From Hyperoodon ampullatus (taxonomy: Eukaryota > Chordata > Mammalia > Artiodactyla > Ziphiidae): 64,000 nucleotides of DNA. A model generated the notes under the pieces. The model was given only the letters and a program-made list of their open reading frames with translations. It had not been told where the DNA came from and made no database searches. Location: positions 2,356,001 to 2,420,000 of the forward strand of contig CATKHW010000427.1 of NCBI GenBank assembly GCA_949752795.1, given 5' to 3'. Positions 8,186-22,080 of the stretch are shown here, in pieces. The first letter of the stretch is position 1, and each line of letters starts with the position of its first letter. Both the position numbers and the translations under genes were made by a program.

Positions 8186-9913
8186 ACTGAGGAAGGTGTA
8201 GGTCTTGTCTATTCCATAGTTGGTTTTTGGAACGGTACCTGTGCTTATATCAAACTCTGGTTTTATGCATCACCCCACCTCTCCTTCCCCCTTAAGCAGG
8301 CATCAGAGTGTTTTCTAAATGTGAGACACTGTTCTCTTTCCTAACTCAGTTCAAGTGTAGCCATGTTTACAGGATCTTCATAAGTGATATCTTATGATAA
8401 GATTCTTTTTCTGTGTGACTTATTTCACTTAGAATCATCATACCTGAATCCACCCATTTTGCTGCTACTGGTCTTATGACATTGATTTCATGGCTGAGGG
8501 ATATTCCATCGTATGAAAGTACCACAATTTTTTGAACCATTAATATATTTCCTGGGATATTTAAGGTGTACCCAAGTTGAGGTCCTTGTAAGCAGTGCAA
8601 CCCTAAATTTTGGGGTGGCTCTGTCTTATTGATTTTCAGTTTTCTCAAGGTATATTCCCTAGACTGGAAGTGCCCTTGGCTCTGTAGCTCTGTTCTTTAC
8701 TTGTTTTGGGGAACACAATGCACTCCTCCAGAGAGGCAGTTGGCAATTTATATAACGCCAATCAGCATAACAAGTCTCCTTGTTCTCCAGGGCCTGTCTT
8801 GCCTTTCTGGTTTTTACACATTTTGTGGATGTCCCTTTTGACCGGTGGGAAGTGATACTTCTTTGTAGTGCAGATTTGCTTTGCCCGCTTGATTGCTTGG
8901 CCAAAAAGGGCGTATGCGTTTTCTCCTGAATATATTCAGGAGAAAACGCATACGCACTTTTTGGCCAAGTGCATCATTTTCGAAGTTGTGCCCCTCTTCC
9001 TGTGCTTTAAAGGCGATTCCAACGTACCTCTTGAAATATATTTCCTGCTATTCTGCCTTGCTTTCAAGTCCGCCCCGTTGCCTTCCCTCAACAGATTTTT
9101 GGACAATAGTTGTCCTTTATTACTCGGCCAGTTTGTGAATTGCTGTGCCCCTGAGCTCCATTTATCAACTCGTTTTTTGTGAGCTGACCGCAAGTCCAAA
9201 ATTTTGGTTCATGACCTATGCTGGTTCCCGGTGGGGGGCTGAGACTTTGGTTAATTCTTCTTCCTGCCGGGATGTTAGAGTGATATGTGCCCATCCAAAT
9301 GCCTAACAGCTACTCTCTCATTGGTTCTCCCTATTCCCTTTCATCCTCTGCCAAATTGGAAACCTATGCGAACCAGGAGGTTAAAGGGGCTGTCTCTCCA
9401 ATTGGGGAGATTGATAGTAAAGCAGATGGAAAGTCAAACTGGAGCACCAGGGTAGGGACTATTCGTTGAGTTTTAGAAACTTTTCGTATTCACAGTCTGT
9501 TCATTCTCTATGTTTCCCGTACATGTTTAGCTGTAGTAATATTCCTTTCAACCTGGAGAGTTGCGACCCATGGAATGGGTGCCAGGCATTTGAGCTTTAA
9601 AGGGTCTGCATTTGCTCACCCAATCTCACCAATCGTCTCAGTCCCAAGTGTCCAGCCTTATGCCACATCCAGCTGTCGTTGTAGATAGGGTCTTTCCAGG
9701 TTTCATCAGAGACCCTGAAGGAATTGTTAAGAATTTCCCAGTTTTTCGTTTTGTTTTTGAAATTCCTTTTTATAGTGGGTTTGAGCTGATTCTCGCTGCC
9801 ATGTTTATGCCAGTCTAGACACACTTGATTCTCTTACGGAGACATATCAATACATAGGTTTTAAGTTTCTAACTAGTCAGATATATTCCTCTGCGGGAAA
9901 TATGGGGTTTTGA
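8177..9913 (+). repeat. Satellite unit 1 (1,737 bp), edge unit
   Basis: First unit at the array edge. Its palindrome (8896-8969) has one mismatch (CGCACTTTTT in the right arm). It shares GATTGCTTGG just left of the palindrome with unit 2 only; all later units have GCTTGCTTGG. Confidence 0.95.
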
Positions 9914-11649
9914 GTCCCTTTCACTGAGGAAGGTGTAGGTCTTGTCTATTCCATAGTTGGTTTTTGGAATGGTACCTGTGCTTATATCAAGCTCTGGTTT
10001 TATGCATCACCCCACCTCTCCTTCCCGCTTAAGCAGGCATAAGATTGTTTTCTAAATATGAGACACTGTTCTCTTTCCTAACTCAGTACAAGTGTAGCCA
10101 TGTTTACAGGGTCTTCATAAGTGATATCTTATGATAACTTTCTTTTTCTGTGTGACTTATTTCACTTAGAAACATTGTACCGGAATCCAACCATTTTGCT
10201 GCTACTGGTCTTATGACATTGATTTCATGGCAGAGGGATATTCCATCATATGTAAGTACCACAATTTTTTGAGCCATTTTTATATTTCCTGGGATAATTA
10301 AGGTGTACCCAAGTTGAGGTCCTTGTAAGCAGTGCAGCCCTAAATTTTGGGGTGGCTCTGTCTTAATGATTTTCAGTTTTCCCAAGGTATATTCCCTAGA
10401 CTGGTAGTGCCCTTGGCTCTGTAGCTCTGTTGTTTACTTGTTTTAGGGAACACAATGCACTCCTCCAGAGAGGCAGTTGTCAATTTACATCCCGCCCTTC
10501 AGCATAACAAGGCTCCCTGTTCTCCAGGGTCTGTCTTTCCTTTCTGGTTTTTACACATTTTGTGGATGTCTCTTTTGACCGGTGGGAAGTGATACTTCTT
10601 TGTAGTGCAGATTTGCATTGCCCGCTTGATTGCTTGGCCAAAAAGGGCGTATGCGTTTTCTCCTGAATATATTCAGGGGAAAACGCATACGCCCTTTTTG
10701 ACCAAGTGCATCATTGTCAAAGTTGTGCCCCTCTTCCTGTGCTTTAAAGGCGATTCCAACGTACCTCTTGAAATCTGTTTCCTGCTATTCTGCCTCGCTT
10801 TCAAGTCGGCCTCGTTGCCTTCCCTCAACAGATTTTTAGACGATACTTGTCCTTTATTACTCGGTCAGTTTGCGGATTGCTGTGCCCCTGAGCTCCATTC
10901 ATCAACTAGTTTTTTGTAAGCTGACCGCAAGTCCAAAATTTTGGTTCATGACCTATGCTGGTTCCCGGTGGGGTGCTGAGACTTTGGTTAATTCTTCTTC
11001 CTGCCGGGATGTTAGAGTGATATGTGCCCGTTGAAATGCCTAACCGCTACTCTATCATTGGTTCTCCCTCTTCCCTTTCATCCTCTGCCAAATTGCAAAC
11101 CTGTGCGAACCAGGAGGTTAAAGGGGCTGTCTCTCCAATTTGGGAGGTTGATAGTAAAGCAGATGGAAACTCAAACTGGAGCACCAGGAGAGGGACTATT
11201 CGTTGAATTTTAGAAACTTTTCATATTCACAGTGGGTTCGTACTCTATGTTCCCCATACATGTTTAGCTGTAGTAAAATTCCCTTCAACCTGGAAAGTTG
11301 GGACCCATGGAATGGTGCCAGGCATTTGTGCTTTAAAGGGTCGTCATTTGCTCACCCAATCTCACCAATCCTCTCAGTCCCAAGTGTCCAGCCTTATGCC
11401 ACATCCAGCTGTCGTTGTAGATAGGGTCTTTCCAGGTTGCATCAGAGACCCTGAAGGAATAGTTAAGAATTTCCCAGTTTTTTGTTTTGTTTTTGAAATT
11501 CCTTTTTATAGTGGGTTTGAGCTGATTCTCGCTGCCATGTTTATGCCAGTCTAGACACACTTGATTCCCTTACGGAGACATATCAATACATAGGTTTTAA
11601 GATTCTTACTAGTCACATATATTCCTCTGTGGGAAATATGGGGTTTTGA
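9914..11649 (+). repeat. Satellite unit 2 (1,736 bp)
   Basis: Palindrome 10633-10706 with two right-arm changes (CAGGGG and TTGACC). Closest to unit 1 by shared GATTGCTTGG and a shared extra TTTAAG-region state near the end. Confidence 0.95.
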
Positions 11650-13387
11650 GTCCCTTTCACTGAGGAAGTTGTAGGTCTTGTCTATTCCATAGTTGGGTTT
11701 TGGAACGGTACCTGTGCTTATATCAAACTCTGGTTTTATGCATCACCCCAACTCTCCTTCCCCCTTAAGCAGGCATAAGAGTGTTTTCTAAATGTGAGAC
11801 TCTGTTCTCTTTCCTAACTCAGTTCAAGTGTAGCCATGTTTACAGGATCTTCATAAGTGATATCTTATGATAAGTTTCTTTTTCTGTGTGACTTATTTCA
11901 CTTAGAATCATCGTACCTGAATCCACCCATTTTGCTGCTACTGGTCTTATGACATTGATTTCATGCCTGAGGGATATTCCATCGTACATAAGTAGCACAA
12001 TTTTTTGAACCATTTTTATATTTCCTGGGATATTTAAGGTGTACCCAAGTTGAGGTCCTTGTAAGCAGTGCAGCCCTAAATTTTGGGGTGGCTCTGTCGT
12101 ATTGATATTCAGTTTTCCCAAGGTATATTCCCTAGACTGGAAGTGCCCTTGGCTCTGTAGCTCTGTTGTTTACTTGTTTTAGGGAACACAATTCACTCCT
12201 ACAGAGAGGCAGTTTGCAATTTACATCCCGCCCTTCAGCATATCAAGGCTCCCTGTTCTCCAGGGCCTGTCTTGCCTTTCTCGTTTTTACACATTTTGTG
12301 GATGTCCCTTTTGACCGGTTGGAAGTGATACTTCTTTGTAGTGCAGATTTGCATTGCCCGCTTGCTTGCTTGGCCAAAAAGGACGTATGCGTTTTCTCCT
12401 GAATATATTCAGGAGAAAACGCATGCGCCCTTTTTGGCCAAGTGCATCATTGTCGAAATTGTGCCCCTCTTCCTGTGCTTTAAAGGCGATTCCAACGTAC
12501 CTCTTGAAATCTGTTTCCTGCTATTCTGCCTCGCTTTCAAGTCTGCCTCGTTGCCTTCCCTCAACAGATTTTTGGACGATAGTTGTCCTTCATTACTCGG
12601 CCAGTTTGTGAATTGCTGTGCCCCTGAGCTCCATTTTTCAACTCGTTTTTGCTGAGCTGACCACAAGTCCAAAATTTTGGTTCAGGACCTATACTGGTTC
12701 CCGGTGGGTGGCTGAGACTTTGGTTAATTCTTCTTCCAGCCGGGAAATTACAGTGATATGTGACCGTCCAAATGCCTAACAGCTACTCTCTCATTGGTTC
12801 TCCCTCTTCCCTTTCATCCTCTGCCAAATTGGCAACCTTGAGAACCAGGAGCTTAAAGGGGCTGTCTCACCAAGCTGGGAGGTTGATAGTAAAGCAGATG
12901 GAAAGTCAAACCAGAGCACCAGGAGAGGGACTATTCGTTGAGTTTTAGAAACCTTTCGTATTCACAGTGTGTCCGTTCTCTAGGTTTCCTGTACATGTTA
13001 TAGCTGTAGTAATATGCCCTTCAACCTGGAGAGTTGGGAACCATGGAATTGGTGCCAGGTATTTGTACTTTAAAGGGTCTGCATTTGCTCACCCAATCTC
13101 ACCAATCGTCTCAGTCCCAAGTGTCCCTCCTTATGCCACATCCAGCTGTCGTTGTAGATAGGGTCATTCCAGGTTTCATCAGAGACCCTGAAGGAATTGT
13201 GAAGAATTTCCCAGTTTTAATGTTTTGTTTTTGAAATTCATTTTTATAGTGGGTTTGAGCTGATTCTGGCTGCCATGTTTATGCCATTCTAGACACACTT
13301 GATTCCCTTACGAAGACATATCAATACATAGGTGTTAAGATTCTTACTAGTCAGATATATTCCTCTGCGGGAAATATGGGGTTTTGA
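11650..13387 (+). repeat. Satellite unit 3 (1,738 bp)
   Basis: Palindrome 12369-12442 with one change per arm (AGGACG left, GCATGCG right). It shares the left-arm AAGGACG state with unit 5. Confidence 0.95.
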
Positions 13388-15126
13388 GTCCCTTTCACTG
13401 AGGAAGGGGTAGGTCTTGTCTATTCCATAGTTGGTTTTCGGAACGGTACCTGTGCTTATATCAAACTCTGGTTTTATGCATCACCCCACCTCTCCTTCCC
13501 CCTTAAGCCGGCATAAGAGTGTTTTCTAAATGTGAGACACTGTTCTCTTTCCTAACTCAGTTCAAGTGTAGCCATGTTTACAGGATCTTCATAAGTGATA
13601 TCTTATGATAAGTTTCTTTTTCTGTGTGACTTATTTCACTTAGAATCATCGTACCTGAATCCACCCATTTTGCTGCTTCTGGTCTTATGACATTGATTTC
13701 ATGGCTGAGGGATATTCTATCGTACGTAAGTACCACAATTTTTTGAACCATTTTTATATTTCCTGGGATATTTAACGTGTACCCAAGTTGAGGTCCTTGT
13801 AAGCAGTGCAGCCATAAATTTTGGGGTGGCACTGTCTTATTGATTTTCAGTTTTCCCAAGGTATATTCCCTAGACTGGAAGTGCCCTTGGCTCTGTAGCT
13901 CTGTTGTTTACTTGTTTTAGGGAACACAATGCACTCCTCCAGAGAGGCAGTTGGCAATTTACATCCCGCCCATCAGCATAACAAGGCTCCCTGTTGTCCA
14001 GGGCCTGTCTTGCCTTTCTGGTTTTTACACATATTGTGGATGTCCCTTTTGACCGGTGGGAAGTGATACTTCTTTGTAGTGCAGATTTGCATTGCCCGCT
14101 TGCTTGCTTGGCCAAAAAGGGCGTATGCGTTTTCTCCTGAATATATTCAGGAGAAAACGCATACGCCCTTTTTGGCCAAGTGAATCATTGTCGATGTTGT
14201 GCCCCTCTTCCTGTGCTTTAAAGGCGATTCCAACGTACCTCTTGAAATCTGTTTCCTGCTATTCTGCCTCGCTTTCAAGTCCGCCTCGTTGCCTTCCCTC
14301 AACATATTTTTGGACGATACTTGTCCTTTATTACTTGGCCAGTTTGTGAATTGCTGTGCCCCTGAGCTCCATTTTTCAGCTCGTTTTTTGTTAGCTGACA
14401 GCAAGTCCAAAATTTTGGTTCAGGAATTATGCTGGTTCCCGGTGGGGGGCTGAGACTTTGGTTAATTCTTCTTCCTGCCGGGAAGTTAGAGTGATATGTT
14501 CCGGTCCAAATGCCTAACAGCTACTCTCTCATTGGTTCTCCCTCTTCCCTTTCATCCTCTGCCAAATTGGCAACCTGTGCGAACCAGGAGGTTAAAGTGG
14601 CTATCTCTCCAAGTTGGGAGTTTGATAGTAAAGCAGATGGAAAGTCAAACCGGAGGACCAGGAGAGGGACTATTCATTGAGTTTTGGAAACCTTTCGTAT
14701 TCACAGTGTGTCCGTTCTCTAGGTTTCCCGTACATGTTATAGCTGTAGTAATATTCCCTTCAACCAGGAGAGTTCGGAACCATGGAATGGCTGCCATGCA
14801 TTATTGCTTTAAAGGGTCTGCATTTGCTCACACAATCTCACCAATCGTCTCAGTCCCAAGTGTCCCTCCTTATGCCACATCCAGCTGTCATTGTAGATAG
14901 GGTCATTCCAGGTTTCATCAGAGACCCTGAAGGAATTGTAAAGAATTTCCCAGTTTTTTTGTTTTGTTTTTGAAATTCCTTTTTATAGTGGGTTTGAGCT
15001 GACTCTCGCTGCCATGTTTATGCCAGTCTAGACACACTTGATTCCCTTACGGAGACATATCAATACATAGGTTTTAAGATTCTTACTGATCAGATATATT
15101 CCTCTGTGGGAAATATGGTGTTTTGA
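13388..15126 (+). repeat. Satellite unit 4 (1,739 bp), perfect palindrome
   Basis: Palindrome 14107-14180 is perfect. The downstream half has GCCATGCATTATTGC (near 14791), a state otherwise typical of unit 15 and of the homogenised units from 17 onward. Confidence 0.95.
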
Positions 15127-16864
15127 GTACCTTTCACTCAGGAAGGTATAGGTCTTGTATATTCCATAGTTGGTTTTTGGAACGGTACCTGTGCTTATAT
15201 CAAACTCTGGTTTTATGCATCACCCCACCTCTCCTGCCCCCTTAAGCAGGCATAAGAGTGTTTTCTAAATGTGAGACACTGTTCTCTTTCCTAACTCAGT
15301 TCAAGTGTAGCCATGTTTACAGGATCTTCATAAGTGATATCTTATGATAAGTTTCTTTTTCTGTGTGACTTATTTCACTTAGAGTCATCGTACCTGAATC
15401 CACCCATTTTGCTGCTACTGGTCTTGTGACATTGATTTCATGGCTGAGGGATATTCCATCGTACATAAGTACCCCAATTTTTTGAACCATTTTTATATTT
15501 CCTGGGGTATTTAAGGTGGACCCAAGTTGAGGTCCTTGTAAGCAGTGCAGCCCTAAATTTTGGGATGGCTCTGTCTTATTGATTTCCAGTTTTCCCAAGG
15601 TATATTCCCTAGACTGGAAGTGCCCTTGGCTCTGTAGCTCTGTTGTTTACTTGTTTTAGGGAACACAATGCACTCCTCCAGAGAGGCAGTTGGCAATTTA
15701 CATCCCGCCCTTCAGCATAGAAAGTCTCCCTGTTCTCCAGGGCCAGTCTTGCCTTTCTGGTTTTTACACATTTTGTGGAAGTCCCTTTTGACTGGTGGGA
15801 AGTGATACTTCTTTGTAGTGCAGATTTGCATTGCCCGCTTGCTTGCTTGGCCAAAAAGGACGTATGCGTTTTCTCCTGAATATATTCAGGAGAAAACGCA
15901 TACGCACTTTTTGGCCAAGTGCATCATTGTCGAAGTTGTGCCCCTCTTCCTGTGCTTTAGAGGCGATTCCAACGTACCTCTTGAAATCTGTTTCCTGCTA
16001 TTCTGCCTCGCTTTCAAGTCCGCCTCGTTGCCTTCCCTCAACAGATTTTTGGACGATAGTTGTCCTTTATTACTCAGCCAGTTTGTGAATTGCTGTGCCC
16101 CTGAGCTCCATTTTTCAACTCGTTTTTGTTGAGCTGACTGCAAGTCCAAAATTTTGGTTCAGGACCTATACTGGTTCCCGGTGGGGGGCTGAGACTTTGG
16201 TTAATTCTTCTTCCTGCCGGGAAATTACAGTGATATGTGCAAATCCAAATGCCTAACAGCTACTCTCTCATTGGTTCTCCCTATTCCCTTTCATCCTCTG
16301 CCAAATTGGCAACGTGTGTGAACCAGGAGGTTAAAGGGTCTGTCTCTCCAAGGTGGGAGGTTGATAGTAAAGCAGATGGAAGTCAAACCGGAGCACCAGG
16401 AGAGGGACTATTCTTTGAGTTTTAGAGACCTTTCGTATTCACAGTGTGTCCGTTCTCTAGGTTTCCCGTACATGTTATAGCTGTAGTAATATTCCCTTCA
16501 ACCTGGAGAGTTGGGACCCATGGAATGGGTGCCAGGCATTTGTGCTTTAAAGGGTCTGCATTTGCTCACCCAATCTCACCAATCCTCTCAGTCCCAAGTG
16601 TCCATCCTTAGGCCACATCCAGCTGTCATTGTAGATAGGGTCATTCCAGGGTTTATCAGAGACCCTGAAGGATTTGTAAAGAATATCCCAGTTTTTTTGG
16701 TTTTTTTTTGAAATTCCTTTTTATAGTGGGTTTGAGCTGATTCTCGCTGCCATGTTTATGCCAGTCTAGACACACTTGATTCCCTTACGGAGACATATCA
16801 ATCCATAGATTTTAAGATTCTTACTAGTCAGATATATTCCTCTGCGGGAAATATGGGGTTTTGA
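15127..16864 (+). repeat. Satellite unit 5 (1,738 bp)
   Basis: Palindrome 15846-15919 with one mismatch in each arm (AAGGACG left, CGCACTTT right). A one-base deletion in GATGGAAGTC near 16376 shifts the downstream reading. Confidence 0.95.
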
Positions 16865-18602
16865 GTCCCTTTCACTGAGGAAGGTGTAGGTCTTGTCTAT
16901 TCCATAGTTGGTTTTTGGAACGGTACCTGTGCTTATATCAAACTCTGGTTTTATGCATCACCCCACCTCTCCTTCCCCCTTAAGCAGGCATAAGAGTGTT
17001 TTCTAAATGTGAGACACTGTTCTCTTTCTTAACTCAGTTCAAGTGTAGCCATGTTTACAGGATCTCCATAAGTGATATCTTATGATAAGTTTCTTTTACT
17101 CTGTGACTTATTTCACTTAGAATCATCGTACCTGAATCCACCCATTTTGCTGCTACTGGTCTTATGACATTGATTTCATGGCTGAGGGATATTCCATCAC
17201 ACGTAGGTAACACAATTTTTTGAACCATTTTTATATTTCCTGGGATATTTAAGGTGTACCCAAGTTGAGGTCCTTGTAAGCAGTGCAGCCCTAAATTTTG
17301 GGGTGGCTCTCTCTTATTGATTTTCAGTTTTCCCAAGGTATATTCCCTAGACTGGAAGTGCCCTTAGCTCTGTAGCTCTGTTCTTTACCTGTTTTAGGGA
17401 ACACAATGCACTCCTCCAGAGAGGCAGTTGGCAATTTACATCCCGCCCATCAGCATAACAAGGCTCCCTGTTCTCCAGGGCCTGTGTTTCCTTTCTGCTT
17501 TTTACACATTTTGTGGATGTCCTTTTGACCGGTGGGAAGTGATACTTCTTTGTAGTGCAGATTTGCATTGCCCGCTTGCTTGCTTGGCCAAAAAGGGCGT
17601 ATGCGTTTTCTCCTGAATATATTCAGGAGAAAACGCATACGCCCTTTTTGGCCAAGTGCATCATTGTCGAAGTTGTGCCCCTCTTCCTGTGCTTTGAAGG
17701 CGATTCCAACGTACCTCTTGAAATCTGTTTCCTGATATTCTGCCTCTCTTTCAAGTCCACCTCGTTGCCTTCCCTCAACAGATTTTTGGACGATAGTTGT
17801 CCTTTATTACTCGGCCAGTTTGTGAATTGCTGTGCCCCTGAGCTCCATTTTTCAACTCGTTTTAGGTGAGCTGACCGCAAGTCCAAAATTTTGATTCAGG
17901 CCCTATGCTGGTTCCTGGTGGGGGGCTGAGACTTTGGTTAATTCTTCTTCCTGCCGGGAAGTTAGAGTGATATGTGCCCGTCCAAATGCCTAACAGCTAC
18001 TCTCTCATTGGTTCTCCCTCTTCCCTTTCATCCTCTGCCAAATTGGAAACCTGTGCGAACCAGGAGGTTAAAGGGGCTGTCTCTCCAAGTTGGGAGGTTT
18101 ATAGTAAAGCAGATGGAAAGTCAAACCGGAGTACCAGGAGAGGGACTATTCGTTGAGTTTTAGAAACCTTTCGTATTCACAGTGTGTCCGTTCTCTAGGT
18201 TTCCCGTACATGTTATAGCTGTAGTAATACTCCCTTCAACCTGGAGAGTTGGGACCCATGGAATGGGTGCCAGGCATTTCTGCTTTAAAGGGTCTGCATT
18301 TGCTCACCCAATCTCACCAATCCTCTCAGTGCCAAGTGTCCCTCCTTATGCCACATACAGCTGTCGTTGTAGATAGGGTCATTCCAGATTTCATCAGAGA
18401 CCCTGAAGGAATTGTAAGGAATTTCCCAGTTTTTTTGTTTTGTTTTTGAAATTCCTTTTTATAGTGGGTTTGAGCTGATTCTCGCTGCCATGTTTATGCC
18501 AGTCTAGACACACTTGATTCCCTTACGGAGACATATCAATACATAGGTTTTAAGATTCTTACTAGTCAGATATATTCCTCTGCGGGAAATATGGTGTTTT
18601 GA
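16865..18602 (+). repeat. Satellite unit 6 (1,738 bp), perfect palindrome
   Basis: Palindrome 17583-17656 is perfect. A one-base deletion in GATGTCCTTTTGACC near 17516 separates it from its neighbours. Confidence 0.95.
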
Positions 18603-20341
18603 GTCCCCTTCACTGAGGAAGGTGTAGGTCTTGTCTATTCCATAGTTGGTTTTTGGAACGGTACCTGTGCTTATATCAAACTCTGGTTTTATGCATCACC
18701 CCACCTCTCCTTCCCCCTTAAGCAGGCATAAGTGTGTTTTCTAAATGTGAGACACTGTTCTCTTTCCTAACTCAGTTCAAGTGTAGCCATGTTTACAGGA
18801 TCTTCATAAGTGATATCTTATGATAAGTTTCTTTTTCTGTGTGACTTATTTCACTTATAATCATCGTACCTGAATCCACCCATTTTGCTGCTACTGGTCT
18901 TATGACATTGATTTCATGGCTGAGGGATATTCCATCATACATAAATACCACAATTTTTTGAACCATTTTTATATTTCCTGGCATATTTAAGGTGTACCCA
19001 AGTTTAGGTCCTTGTAAGCAGTGCATCCCTAAATTATGGGGTGGCTCTGTCTTATTGATTTTCAGTTTTCCCAAGGTATATTCCCTAGACTGGAAGTGCC
19101 CTTGGCTCTCTAGCTCTGTTCTTTACTTGTTTTAGGGAACACAATGCACTCCTCCAGAGAGGCAGTTGGCAATTTACATCCCGCCCATCAGCATATCAAG
19201 GCTCCCTGTTCTCCAGGGCCTGTCTTGCCTTTCTGCTTTTTACACATTTTGTGGATGTCCCTTTTGACTGGTGGGAAGTGATACTTCTTTTTAGTGCACA
19301 TTTGCATTGCCCGCTTGCTTGCTTGGCCAAAAAGGGCGTATGCGTTTTCTCCTGAATATATTCAGGAGAAAACGCATACGCCCTTTTTGGCCAAGTGCAT
19401 CATTGTCGAAGTTGTGCCCCTCTTCCTGTGCTTTAAAGGCGATTCCAACGTACCTCTTGAAATCTGTTTCCTGCTATTCTGCCTCGCTTTCAAGTCCGCC
19501 TCGTTGCCTTTCCTCAACAGATTTATGGACGATAGTTGTCCTTTATTACTCGGCCAGTTTATGAATTGCTGTGCCCCTGAGCTCCACTTTTCAACTCGTT
19601 TTTGGTGAGCTGACCGCAAGTCCAAAATTTTGGTTCAGGACCTATACTGGTTCCCGGTGGGTAGCTGAGACTTTGGTCAAATCTTCTTCCTGCCGGGAAA
19701 TTACAGTGATATGTGCCCGTCCAAATGCCTAACAGCTACTCTCTCATTGGTTCTCCCTCTTCCCTTTCATCTTCTGCCAAATTGGAAACCTGTGCGAACC
19801 AGGAGGTTAAAGGGGCTGTCTCTCCAAGTTGGGAGGTTGATAGTAAAGCAGATGGAAAGTCAAACCGGTGCACCAGGATAGGGGCTATTCGTTGAGTTTT
19901 AGAAACCTTTCGTATTCACAGTGTGTCCGTTCTCTAGGTTTCCCGTACATGTTATATATGTAGTAATATTCCCTTCAACCTGCAGAGTTGGGACTCATGG
20001 AATGGGTGGCAAGCATTTGTGCTTTAAAGGGTCTGCATTTGCTCACCCAATCTCACCAATCGTCTCAGTCCCAAGTGTCTCTCCATATGCCATATCCAGC
20101 TGTCGTTGTAGATGGGGTCATTCCAGGTTTCATGAGAGACCCTGAAGGAATTGAAAAGAATTTCGCAGTTTTTTTGTTTTGTTTTTGAAATTCCTTTTTA
20201 TAGTGGGCTTGAGCTGATTCTCGCTGCCATGTTTATGCCAGTCTAGACACACTTGATTCCCTTACGGAGACATATCAATACATAGGTTTTAAGATTCTTA
20301 CTAGTCAGATATATTCCTCTGCGGGAAATATGGTGTTTTGA
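18603..20341 (+). repeat. Satellite unit 7 (1,739 bp), perfect palindrome
   Basis: Palindrome 19322-19395 is perfect. It shares GTTGCCTTTCCT and TTCATCTTCTGCC with unit 8, so units 7 and 8 look like a local duplication. Confidence 0.95.
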
Positions 20342-22080
20342 GTCCCTTTCACTGAGGAATGTGTAGGTCTTGTCTATTCCATAGTTGGTGTTTGGAACGG
20401 TACATGTGCTTATATCAAACTCTGGTTTTATGCCTCACCCCACCTCTCCTTCCCCCTTAAGCAGGCATAAGAGTGTTTTCTAAATATGAGACACTGTTCT
20501 CTTTCCTAACTGAGTTCAAGTGTAGCCATGTTTATAGGATCTTCATAAGTGATATCTTATGATAAGTTTCTTTTTCTGTGTGACTTATTTCACTTAGAAT
20601 CATCGTACCTGAATCCACCCATTTTGCTGCTACTGGTCTTATGACATTGATTTCATGGCTGAGGGATATTCCATCGTACGTAAGTACCACAATTTTTTGA
20701 ACCATTTGTATATTTCCTGGGATACTTAAAGTGTATCCAAGTTGAGGTCCTTGTAAGCAGTGCAGCCCTAAATTATGGGGTGGCTCTGTCTTATTGATTT
20801 TCAGTTTTCCCAAGGTATATTCCCTAGACTGGAAGTGCCCTTGGCTCTGTAGCTCTGTTCTTCACTTGTTTTAGGGAACACAATGCACTCCTCCAGAGAG
20901 GCAGTTGGCAATTTACATCCCGCCCATCAGCATAACAAGGCTCCCTGTTCTCCAGGGCCTGTCCTGCCTTTCTGGTTTTTACACATTTTGTGGATGTCCC
21001 TTTTGACCGGTGGGAAGTGATACTTCTTTGTAGTGCAGATTTGCATTGCCCGTTTGCTTGCTTGGCCAAAAAGGGCGTATGCGTTTTCTCCTGAATATAT
21101 TCAGGAGAAAACGCATACGCCCTTTTTGGCCAAGTGCATCATTGTCGAAGTTGTGCCCCTCTTCCTGTGCTTTAAAGGCGATTCCAACGTACCTCTTGAA
21201 ATCTGTTTCCTGCTATTCTGCCTCGCTTTCAAGTCCGCCTCGTTGCCTTTCCTGAACAGATTTTTGGACGATAGTTGACCTTTATTACTCGGCCAGTTTG
21301 TGAATTGCTGTGCCCCTGAGCTCCATTTTTCAACTCGTTTTTAGTGAGCTGACCGCAAGTCCAAAATTTTGGTTCAGGACCTATACTGGTTCCCGGTGGG
21401 AGGCTGAGACTTTGGTTAATTCTTCTTCCTGCTGGGAAATTACAGTGATATGTGCCCGTCCAAATGCCTAACAGCTACTCTCTCATTGGTTCTCCCTCTT
21501 CCCTTTCATCTTCTGCCAAATTGGAAACCTGTGCGAACCAGGAGGTTAAAGGGGCTGTCTCTCCAAGTTGGGAGGTTGATAGTAAGGCAGATGGAAAGTC
21601 AAACCGGAGCACCAGGATAGGGAGTATTTGTTGAGTTTTAGAAACCTTTCGTATTCACAGTGTGTCCGTTCTCTAGGTTTCCCATACATGTTATAGCTGT
21701 AGTAATATTCCCTTCAACCTGGAGAAGTGGGAACCATGGAATGGGTGCCAGGCATTTGTGCTTTAAAGGGTCTGCATTTGCTCACCCAATCTCACCAATC
21801 GTCTCAGTCCCAAGTGTCCCTCCTTATGACACATCGAGCTGTTGTTGTATATAGGGTCATTCCAGGTTATATCAGAGACCCTGAAGGAATTGTAAAGAAT
21901 TTCCCAGTTTTTTTGTTTTGTTTTTGAAATTCCTTTTTATAGTGGGTTTGAGCTCATTCTCATTGCCATGTTTATGCCAGTCTAGACACACTTGATTCCC
22001 TTACGGAGACATATCAATACATAGGTTTTAAGATTCTTACTAGTCAGATATATTCCTCTGCGGGAAATATGGTGTTTTGA
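20342..22080 (+). repeat. Satellite unit 8 (1,739 bp), perfect palindrome
   Basis: Palindrome 21061-21134 is perfect. Sister of unit 7 by the two shared variants; it differs by CCCGTTTGCTTG just left of the palindrome. Confidence 0.95.

Noticed and set aside
8868..9182. A 104-codon plus-strand frame (starting MQIC) recurring in every unit, and companion frames of 60-87 codons
   Set aside because: The frames recur because the DNA repeats. They run through the palindrome, so both strands encode mirror versions, there is no domain, and diverged units change residues freely. No coding signal.
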